Assembly (NCBI GenBank): GCA_002337215.1
Contig: DDFO01000050.1
Span: forward strand, 1-12,428
Direction: 5' to 3'
Origin: Phycisphaerales bacterium UBA1926
GTDB taxonomy: Bacteria; Planctomycetota; Phycisphaerae; Phycisphaerales; UBA1924
DNA: 12,428 nt
The notes beneath the pieces were generated by a model. That model made no database searches, was not told the DNA's origin, and saw nothing but the letters and a program-made list of their open reading frames with translations. A program made the translations under genes and the position numbers. This document shows, piece by piece, positions 1 through 6,225 of this stretch. The stretch's first letter is position 1. Every line of letters starts with the position of its first letter.

Positions 1-2306
1 AGCCCGCCCTTTTGGATGAAGATGTCCGCGGCGTCGAGGCTCGCCTCGGCGCCGCCCTGCACGGCGATGCCGACATCCGCCGCGGCGAGCGCGGCTGCGT
101 CGTTGACGCCGTCCCCGATCATGACAACAGGGCCACGCCCTTCGGCCGCGTTCGCGCGCGCTCGCTCGCGAATGGTCTCGAGCTTGCCCTCGGGACTGAC
201 GCGGCCCAGCGCACGATCGGCATCGATGCCGAGCCTTTCGGCGGTGCGGCGGACAACGCGAGGGTCGTCGCCCGAAAGCAGGGCGACGGACCAACCCGCG
301 CGAGTGAAAGTATCGATCAGTGCGCCCGCGTCCGGGCGCGGCGTGTCGGTCAGGCTGACGCCGCCCAGCGCGACGCCGTCCACGGCGATGAGGACCGGAG
401 TCTCGCCCGACTCGGCGGCGGCGGTCGCCCACTCGGCGATGTCGTGCGCGATGTCGATGTTGAGCGCACGGAGGTGGTCGTCGGAGCCGACCGCGAGCCG
501 GGTGCCCTCGACGGTGCCGACGAGGCCGAGGCCCTGGGTGTGAGTGCTGTCGGTGACGGGCGCGGGTGTGCGTTCGCCCGAGGCTGCGATGGCGCGGGCG
601 ATGGGGTGGGTGGACTGGGCCTCGAGTGTGCGCACGAGGCGGGCGGTGCGTTCGTCGACGGTCCACCGTGCGACCGACATCTCGCCGGTGGTGACGGTGC
701 CGGTCTTGTCGAAGAAGACCGTGCCCGGTTTGGACGGGTTTGAGTTCGCAAGACGCTCGAGCTGGAGGCCGCCCTTGACGAGAACACCGGACTTGGCGAG
801 GCTGCCGATCGTGGCGCTGAGCACGAGCGGCGTCGCGAGTCCCAACGCGCAGGGGCAGGTGACGATGAGCAGGGCGGTGGCGTGCTCGATGGCAGACTGG
901 AGGCCCCCGGCGGGATCGATGAGCGCCCAGGCGATGGCGGTGACGACGGCGAGGGTCGCGACGACGGCGACGAACCAGCCCGCCATGCGGTCGGCGAGCT
1001 GGACGATCGGGGCCTTCTGCTCGGCGGCGTCGGCGACGAGTTGCATGAGGCGGGCGGCGCGGGTGGTCTCGCCGACCGCGGTCGTGCGCACGCGGAGGAC
1101 CCCGGAAAGGTTCACCGCGCCGCTGAAGACGGGCTCGCCCGCGCGCACGGGGACGGGCGCGGACTCGCCGGTCAGGATCGATTGGTCGAGGTCGCTTGTT
1201 CCTTCGGTGATGACGCCGTCCACCGGGATGGTCTCTCCCGGCAGGATCTCGGCGAGGTCGCCCTCCTGCACGGCCTCGACGGGCTTGGTTGTGGTGGTGT
1301 TGCCCGTGACGATCCGCACGACGCTCGGGGTGAGGGTGAGCAGCAGGTCGAGGGCGTCGGCGGCCCGGCGCTGCTGCTGGCTCTGGATGAACCTGCCGAC
1401 GAGCAGCAGAAAGACGAGGGCGGCGAGGGAGTCGAAGTAGATCTCGCCTGTTCCGCGGATGGTGTTGGCGACGCCCCAGGCGCCCCCGACGAACAGGGCG
1501 AGGGCGATGGGCAGGTCGAGGTGGGGGGAGCGGGCGCGGAGGGCGCCGAGGGCGCCGCGGAAGAAGACCCGGCCCGGCCAGGCGAGGGTGAGCACGCCGA
1601 GGGCGGCGGAGACGTAGCGGAAGAAGGTGAGGGTGGCGTGGTCCATCCCATCGAAGACGCCGGCATAGAGGGCAACGGCGACGAGCATGATATTGCCGGC
1701 GAGCGCGCCCGCGACACCGATGCGGATGAGCTGGGCGCGGGCGTCGGCGCGGCGGCGGGCGTCCTGGGATTGGCCCCGCGGTGGGCTCGCGGGGTAGCCC
1801 AGGGCGTGGAGGCCCTTGGCGATGTCGGAGAAGTTCGCTTCGGCGGTGCGCCAGCGGATGTCCACTGTCGCGCGGCCGTAGTGGACCTGGGCGCTGATGA
1901 CGGCGGGAACGACGCGCTGGAGGCGTTCGATGAGCCAGACACAGGCGGCGCAGTGGAGCCCATCGACCGAGAGCGTCGCGGTCGTGGTGCCGTCGTTGTG
2001 GGTCTCGCTGAAGGCGTCGGCGAAGGCGGGGTCGTCGTAGGCGGCGTAGTCGGTGCGTCCCTCATTGAGCGCGTCGGGGACGCTGGCCTTGCCGGTCTCG
2101 ATCGACCGGCGCATGGTGTAATAGTCGTCGAGTCCCTCGGCATGGATGATGCTGTAGACAGTCTTGCAGCCCTGACAGCAGAACTGGTGGGGTGTGTCTT
2201 GTTCGATGAGTCCGCGCGGGACAGGGAGGCCGCAGTGGGTGCAGGCGGTGGCTGTCGCGTTCTTGGTTGCGCGGTTGGCGTTGGTGGACGACGGGATGGC
2301 GGTCAT
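1..2306 (-). CDS. ccoI: CcoI/FixI-type copper-translocating P1B ATPase, 3' end cut by window edge
   Basis: A P1B-type ATPase that, by family knowledge, moves copper across the inner membrane for cbb3 oxidase maturation. About 768 codons are visible and the C-terminus lies beyond position 1. Seen in order: an N-terminal cysteine-rich segment (C22, C25, C43, C44, C47), an HMA domain with GLHCAACVWLIE (C119, C122), the actuator TGES (379-382), the membrane metal site CPC (484-486), the phosphorylated Asp533 in DKTGT, the HP motif (567-568), and GDGVND (731-736). All catalytic residues are present. The CAACVWLIE form of the HMA domain and the leading Cys-rich segment are typical of CcoI/FixI rather than CopA. 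The ATG at 2306 overlaps the upstream stop as ATGA, with only a weak GGGGA nine bases ahead, which suggests translational coupling. Its position at the end of a cco operon supports the specific name. Confidence 0.93.
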   Translation of the reverse strand, partial: MTAIPSSTNANRATKNATATACTHCGLPVPRGLIEQDTPHQFCCQGCKTVYSIIHAEGLDDYYTMRRSIETGKASVPDALNEGRTDYAAYDDPAFADAFSETHNDGTTTATLSVDGLHCAACVWLIERLQRVVPAVISAQVHYGRATVDIRWRTAEANFSDIAKGLHALGYPASPPRGQSQDARRRADARAQLIRIGVAGALAGNIMLVAVALYAGVFDGMDHATLTFFRYVSAALGVLTLAWPGRVFFRGALGALRARSPHLDLPIALALFVGGAWGVANTIRGTGEIYFDSLAALVFLLLVGRFIQSQQQRRAADALDLLLTLTPSVVRIVTGNTTTTKPVEAVQEGDLAEILPGETIPVDGVITEGTSDLDQSILTGESAPVPVRAGEPVFSGAVNLSGVLRVRTTAVGETTRAARLMQLVADAAEQKAPIVQLADRMAGWFVAVVATLAVVTAIAWALIDPAGGLQSAIEHATALLIVTCPCALGLATPLVLSATIGSLAKSGVLVKGGLQLERLANSNPSKPGTVFFDKTGTVTTGEMSVARWTVDERTARLVRTLEAQSTHPIARAIAASGERTPAPVTDSTHTQGLGLVGTVEGTRLAVGSDDHLRALNIDIAHDIAEWATAAAESGETPVLIAVDGVALGGVSLTDTPRPDAGALIDTFTRAGWSVALLSGDDPRVVRRTAERLGIDADRALGRVSPEGKLETIRERARANAAEGRGPVVMIGDGVNDAAALAAADVGIAVQGGAEASLDAADIFIQKGG

Positions 2307-3118
2307 GGCGCGCCGTCCCCATCAGGCGTTGTGAGTGATGGAGTCTGCGGGTTGCAGCAGGGCATGTCGCTGTGGTCGGTTTCGATCGCGGCTTGGAGAC
2401 GTTCGTCGAGAGAAGCGTTGCCGACCTCGGGGGCCACAACGGTGGGGATGTTGACGCGTCCGAGCGCGGTCATGACGCCGAGCGTGATGACAATGACGGA
2501 GGTGAGGGCGGGGAGGCGATCGCGGAGGGGGCCCGTGAGTTTCTGCAGGCCGAGGCCCAGCAGCCCCATGAGCGGGAGGGTGCCCATCCAGAAAGACGCC
2601 ATGACGGCGGCACCGAAGACGGGGGAGCCCGTTCCCGCGGCGACAACGACGAAGGCGTAGAGCCATCCGCAGGGCAGAAGGGGGGTGAGCAGTCCGACGG
2701 CGGCGGCGCGGTGGAGGGGCTCGAGGCCGAACGCGCGGCGGTGGGCGGCCTGGGCTGTTTTTTCGAGTGCCTTGGGGGGCTTGATGACCTTGCCGATGAG
2801 GCCCAGATTCTGGGCGAGTGCGGCGACGCCGAGCAGGACCATAAGCACACCCGCGATGATGGCGCTGGTGCGGACGCCCGAGTTGAGACGGGTCCCGATA
2901 TCGGTGGCGGCGCCGATCGCGCCGGCGGCGAGTCCGAGGGCGGTGTAGGCGAGGCCTCGGCCTGCGTGATAGGCGACGTGGAGTCGGGACTGTTTGCGAA
3001 GCGTGCCGTCGGCGCCGACCGCGAAGAGGACGAGCCCGCCGCACATGCCGGCGCAGTGGAGTGATCCCAGCAGGCTGGCGACAAGGACGGTGAGGAGGAT
3101 GCCGAGGGTGGCGGTCAT
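2303..3118 (-). CDS. TauE/SafE-like (DsbD_2 domain) polytopic membrane protein, probable oxidase metal or redox assembly factor
   Basis: A 271-residue protein with about six hydrophobic segments. It carries the family signatures SLHCAGMCGG (H21, C22, M25, C26), YHAGRGLAY (50-58) and LLPCGWLY (P149, C150). These belong to the DsbD_2 / 'sulfite exporter TauE/SafE family' group commonly found beside ccoI in cco clusters. The true substrate is not settled; copper delivery or thiol redox in assembly are the usual proposals, and sulfite export is not supported by this context. The C-terminal tail contains H249, M252, C254 and C255, a possible soft-metal site. The ATG at 3118 lies one base after the ccoH stop (TGACATG) with no Shine-Dalgarno sequence, so it probably depends on translation of ccoH. 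Its stop overlaps the ccoI start by 4 nt. Identity as this family is firm; the role is inferred. Confidence 0.88.
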   Translation of the reverse strand: MTATLGILLTVLVASLLGSLHCAGMCGGLVLFAVGADGTLRKQSRLHVAYHAGRGLAYTALGLAAGAIGAATDIGTRLNSGVRTSAIIAGVLMVLLGVAALAQNLGLIGKVIKPPKALEKTAQAAHRRAFGLEPLHRAAAVGLLTPLLPCGWLYAFVVVAAGTGSPVFGAAVMASFWMGTLPLMGLLGLGLQKLTGPLRDRLPALTSVIVITLGVMTALGRVNIPTVVAPEVGNASLDERLQAAIETDHSDMPCCNPQTPSLTTPDGDGAP

Positions 3119-3119
3119 G

Positions 3120-3398
3120 TCAGTCGTTGGCGGGATTGGTCGCGTCGGTGGGTGTGTCGATTGGAGTGTCGGTGGGTGAGTTGGTTAGGGGATTGGGCAC
3201 GGTTGCGCTCACCCGGCTCGCGTCCCACTCGAGGCCCCGGCTGTAATAGTCGGGCTCGATCTCTGCGGGGTTGCGGAGCGAGAGGGTGACGGTTGTCGCG
3301 CACACCGCGACGTTGAGCAGCAGCAGGCTCACGATCATGATGGGCCATCTTCTGCCCGACGGTGCGGGTGGCTGGGGCGTGGTCATGACATCGCTCAC
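3120..3398 (-). CDS. ccoH: Short FixH/CcoH-like cbb3 oxidase assembly protein, GTG start
   Basis: A 92-residue protein with one membrane helix (about 19-39) followed by PDYYSRGLEWD (49-59), which matches the FixH hallmark (DYY-x-x-G-L-x-W/Y-D). FixH/CcoH proteins assist assembly of cbb3 oxidase with the CcoI pump. Usual members are about 150-170 residues with a folded periplasmic domain after this motif. Here the protein ends within about 33 residues, in a low-complexity Thr/Pro/Asp/Asn tail (TNSPTDTPIDTPTDATNP). The GTG at 3398 is preferred over the ATG at 3386 because it has GAGGAG eight bases upstream and overlaps the ccoG stop as GTGA; the ATG has no such site. No continuation of the missing domain is possible downstream, since the next gene starts one base after the stop. 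It is either a natural minimal form or a truncated one. Confidence 0.8.
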   Translation of the reverse strand: MSDVMTTPQPPAPSGRRWPIMIVSLLLLNVAVCATTVTLSLRNPAEIEPDYYSRGLEWDASRVSATVPNPLTNSPTDTPIDTPTDATNPAND

Positions 3399-4990
3399 GG
3401 TTGCGGCTCCTCTGTTGTCTCGTCCGTCTTGTTCTCTTTGGCTTCCCGGGCTTTGCTGGCCTGTTCGAGCGCGGCGGTCAGGTTGAGCGGGCCGAGGAAT
3501 TTGCACTGCTGTGTCGTGACGAATCCCGCGTCGTCTCGGATGGTAAGCGGGACGCGGAACGAGCCGCCCTTGCCCACGATCGCCTCGGGGCGTGCGGTCA
3601 GCAGGAGCGTCGCGGATGCGGTTTCGCCCGGGGCGAGGTCGGCGATCTCGGAGTCCGATTCGATGCGGAACCCGTCTGTCGCGGGCTCAACGGTGTAGGT
3701 GTGCGGCTCGCGGGTTCGGTTGGTGATCCTCAGGCGGATCTGGTTGCTGATCTCGCCGGTGGGGAGGGTGTAGTACGGCTGGCCTTTGGCGCGGATGAAC
3801 CGGATGTCCGCGTCGGCGTGGGTGGCGCTCATGAAGAGCAGCGCCGAGGAGACAAGCAACAGGATGATCGGGTAGATCACGACGCGGGGTCGGAAGAAGC
3901 GCGGCTTGGCGCCCGAGAGCACGGATTGGGACGAGTAGCGGATGAGCCCGAGCTGCTTGCCGACCTTCGTCATCACCTCGTTGCACGCGTCGATGCAGCG
4001 GGCGCAGTGGATGCATTCCATCTGGAGTCCCTCGCGGATGTCGATGCCGGTGGGGCAGACGGCGACGCAGCGGTCGCAGGCGACGCAGTCGCCGAACGAT
4101 TGCTCGGGGGGCGTGGGCGTCGCGGCGGTCTCGACGATGGGGAGGGAGACGTCCTTGCGGTCCGTGTCGGGGAGGCCTTGTGTTGCCCGGCCTTTCTTCT
4201 TGCGGTCGCGCGGGTTCGCGCGGGGCTCGCCGCGATCGGTGTCGTAGCCGACGATGAGGGATTGCTTGTCGAGCAGCACGGACTGGAACCGGCCGTAGGG
4301 GCAGGCGATGAAGCAGAGCTGCTCGCGGAAGAACCCGAAGTTGAAGATCATCGCCGCGGTGATGAACAGGACGAACAGGAACCCGGCGGGGTGGGCCCAC
4401 GGGCCCTGGAGCGACCATTCAAAGACGGTGCGCGAGCCGACGAAGTAGGCGAGGAACGTGTTGGCGAGGTGGAAGCAGATGAGCGCGACGAGCCCCCAGC
4501 GGAGGAACTTCCGGAGCCCACCGGGCAGATGGCTCAGGAGGCCGCGGACGCCCTTGCGGCCCTTGCCGTCAAAGAGCCTCGCGATTGGGCGAAACAGGAA
4601 CTCGAGGTAGACGGTCTGTGGGCACGCCCAGCCGCACCAGACGCGCCCGAAGAGGGCGGTGACGAGGAAGACGGAGACGGCGAGCGTGATCGCCGCGAGG
4701 GCGAGGAGGACGGTATCGGTGCGGAGGAAGGTCGCGCCGAACAGCGTGAACTCGCCCCCCGCGATGTTGACGAAGAAGAGCTGCCGGCCGCCCCAGTAGA
4801 GGTGGGGGAGGACCATGAACAGCACGATGAGGAACCACGCGAGGATCCTGCGGTAGTGGCGGTAGAACCCCTCGACGGGCTTGGGATCGAGCCAGCGGCG
4901 CGAGCCGTCCGCGTTGAGGGTCGAGAGGACGCGGTTTTCGGGCGTAAGGAGTTCCGGTCCCTGCGGATCTGGCTGCTGCAGCGTACTCAT
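3395..4990 (-). CDS. ccoG: CcoG (RdxA/FixG) membrane-bound 4Fe-4S protein, cbb3 oxidase accessory
   Basis: A 531-residue protein with several membrane helices (among them about 50-64, 93-115, 164-183, 202-220 and 371-389). The motif GRVWCGWACPQT has C119 and C123, and C226 and C230 lie in LCFIACPYGRFQ. Two 4Fe-4S ferredoxin motifs follow: C302-C305-C308-C312 and C326-C329-C332-C336. After the last helix comes an Ig-like beta domain (about 395-500), the usual FixG C-terminal domain, and then a charged tail. Family knowledge: CcoG is thought to act as a cupric reductase during copper insertion into cbb3 oxidase. All cluster cysteines are present, and the length is in or slightly above the usual range. 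The ATG at 4990 has AGAGG nine bases upstream. It follows ccoP after a 36-nt gap, the only real gap in this operon, and couples to ccoH by a 4-nt overlap. Confidence 0.96.
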   Translation of the reverse strand: MSTLQQPDPQGPELLTPENRVLSTLNADGSRRWLDPKPVEGFYRHYRRILAWFLIVLFMVLPHLYWGGRQLFFVNIAGGEFTLFGATFLRTDTVLLALAAITLAVSVFLVTALFGRVWCGWACPQTVYLEFLFRPIARLFDGKGRKGVRGLLSHLPGGLRKFLRWGLVALICFHLANTFLAYFVGSRTVFEWSLQGPWAHPAGFLFVLFITAAMIFNFGFFREQLCFIACPYGRFQSVLLDKQSLIVGYDTDRGEPRANPRDRKKKGRATQGLPDTDRKDVSLPIVETAATPTPPEQSFGDCVACDRCVAVCPTGIDIREGLQMECIHCARCIDACNEVMTKVGKQLGLIRYSSQSVLSGAKPRFFRPRVVIYPIILLLVSSALLFMSATHADADIRFIRAKGQPYYTLPTGEISNQIRLRITNRTREPHTYTVEPATDGFRIESDSEIADLAPGETASATLLLTARPEAIVGKGGSFRVPLTIRDDAGFVTTQQCKFLGPLNLTAALEQASKAREAKENKTDETTEEPQP

Positions 4991-5026
4991 GACCGCGAGC
5001 CTCTTTCGTGAAGGCGGGGATGCTCG

Positions 5027-6010
5027 TCAGTCGCCAGCGCGGCTGAGCTGTTCTCCGGCGGTGTCGTTCCCAGCGGGCTGGGTGGGCTGGGCGGGGACGA
5101 CATTCCCGGCGGCGTCGAGGGTCGGCCATGGGGCGATCGGGACGCCGGTGTAGTCGGGGTTGACGGTCTCCCCTGTGGGCAGATTCTTGCCCCGCAGGCT
5201 GGCGACGTAGGCGGTGACCAGCGCGATCTCGTTGTCGTTGAGGGTGTTGCGCTGGGACGGCATCGAGTTGTTCGCGGTGCCGGTGATGATCAGGTTGCTG
5301 ATGTCCATCAGCCCGTCGATGTTCCTGTACAGATCATCGGTCAGGTTGGGGCCCACCAGCCCCGATCCTTCGGGGGAGTGGCACACGGCGCAGGTCGAGA
5401 TGAAGATCGCCTCGCCGCGCGAGAGCCATGCCTCTTCGTTCATGATCGTGAGGATCTTCGGCACGCCCGTCTCGAGCTTGTTGAGCTCGGAGAACTGCTG
5501 CTCGAGGTGCCTCGCCTCCGCGGTCGCGTGGCGCACCGAGAGCGGCGGGACGGCGAGGTGGTAGACGAGCAGGTAGAACCCGCCGAACAGGATGGTCGCG
5601 ACGAAGATCGCGTACCACCAGCCCGGGGTTGGGTTGTCGTACTCCTGGATCCCGTCGTAGTTGTGGTCAAGCAGCTCGTCGGTGGGGACGGTGCCCATCA
5701 TCTCGGGAGACATCGCGTTCGCCTGCTGTCTCGCCTCGTTGTGCGGGGCATCCGAGATCCCCGCGACGACGGCGGTGCCGGTCATCGCGTAGGTCCCGCG
5801 GATGCGGTTCATACCGGCCTGGATCCCCGCGTAGTAGTCGGGCGAGAACGAGCGATATTTCGACTGCTCGTCGGGGTCGATGCTCGCGGTGGTTGAAGGA
5901 GCGGAGCCCGGCTGGTTGCTCAGTGTTCCGCGGTCGGCCTCGTGCGCTTTGCGGTACTCGTCGAGCGTCATGATCCGCGATGCGTGGTTGGTGTTCTCAG
6001 GATGGCTCAT
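5027..6010 (-). CDS. ccoP: CcoP, cbb3 oxidase cytochrome c subunit with one haem and a long N-terminal extension
   Basis: A 327-residue cytochrome c subunit. The CcoP signature DGIQEYDNPTPGWW (119-132) precedes the membrane helix (about 132-152). A single CAVCH haem c motif (207-211) follows, and M250 in NNSMPS is the probable axial ligand. Classical CcoP has two CXXCH motifs; only one is present, and the residues after it suffice for one cytochrome c domain. About 118 residues precede the CcoP signature, far more than the 30-50 usual in proteobacterial forms. I do not recognise a domain there. The C-terminus is a Pro/Ala-rich tail. The ATG at 6010 has GGAG seven bases upstream and overlaps the ccoQ stop as ATGA. 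It should pass electrons from soluble or membrane donors to the haem of CcoO. Confidence 0.94.
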   Translation of the reverse strand: MSHPENTNHASRIMTLDEYRKAHEADRGTLSNQPGSAPSTTASIDPDEQSKYRSFSPDYYAGIQAGMNRIRGTYAMTGTAVVAGISDAPHNEARQQANAMSPEMMGTVPTDELLDHNYDGIQEYDNPTPGWWYAIFVATILFGGFYLLVYHLAVPPLSVRHATAEARHLEQQFSELNKLETGVPKILTIMNEEAWLSRGEAIFISTCAVCHSPEGSGLVGPNLTDDLYRNIDGLMDISNLIITGTANNSMPSQRNTLNDNEIALVTAYVASLRGKNLPTGETVNPDYTGVPIAPWPTLDAAGNVVPAQPTQPAGNDTAGEQLSRAGD

Positions 6011-6225
6011 GCGTCGGCTCCGTTGCTGATCGCGTTCGCGTGGGCGGGCGAGGGGGTGGTTGCGGTTCCGTCTTCGAGGGGGATCGAGGCGTTGTGCTCC
6101 ACCTCGGGCTTGGTTGTTTTTACAACCCTGAGGATGACGAACAGGAACGCGAGGCCGAAGGCGATGATGCCGATGATCGGGAAGATCGACAGGCCCATGC
6201 TCGAGACGAGTTCACTCATGCGCAT
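6007..6225 (-). CDS. ccoQ: CcoQ-like small membrane subunit of cbb3 oxidase
   Basis: A 72-residue peptide with one strongly hydrophobic helix (about 13-34) followed by a polar Pro/Thr/Ala-rich tail, lying between the catalytic subunit gene and ccoP. Size, topology and position fit CcoQ, which in studied bacteria stabilises the interaction of CcoP with the core complex. The sequence itself is too short and divergent for a firm motif match. The ATG at 6225 is chosen over the ATG at 6219 because GGAGG ends six bases ahead of it, giving a 14-nt overlap with the ccoNO gene. The stop overlaps the ccoP start by 4 nt. Confidence 0.82.
   Translation of the reverse strand: MRMSELVSSMGLSIFPIIGIIAFGLAFLFVILRVVKTTKPEVEHNASIPLEDGTATTPSPAHANAISNGADA

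Noticed and set aside
882..2660. Plus-strand open frame (592 codons) opposite ccoI and the TauE-like gene
   Set aside because: It spans two real minus-strand genes and has a Gly/Glu/Asp/Val-biased composition with no motif; it is a shadow.
2303..3118. Sulfite exporter function for the TauE/SafE-named protein
   Set aside because: The name is a family label. The HCxxMC and PC motifs and the place between ccoH and ccoI point to metal or redox assembly work, and no sulfur metabolism genes are nearby.
3387..3506. Longer FixH frame starting at the ATG at 3506
   Set aside because: It would add 36 Arg/Gln/Gly-rich residues that overlap the end of ccoG; the GTG at 3398 has a ribosome site and the typical GTGA overlap.
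3401..5011. Long plus-strand open frame (536 codons) opposite ccoG
   Set aside because: The minus strand encodes a complete CcoG with all cluster motifs. The plus-strand translation is Gly/Ala/Glu/Asp/Arg-rich with no recognisable fold, the usual mirror of a high-GC gene.
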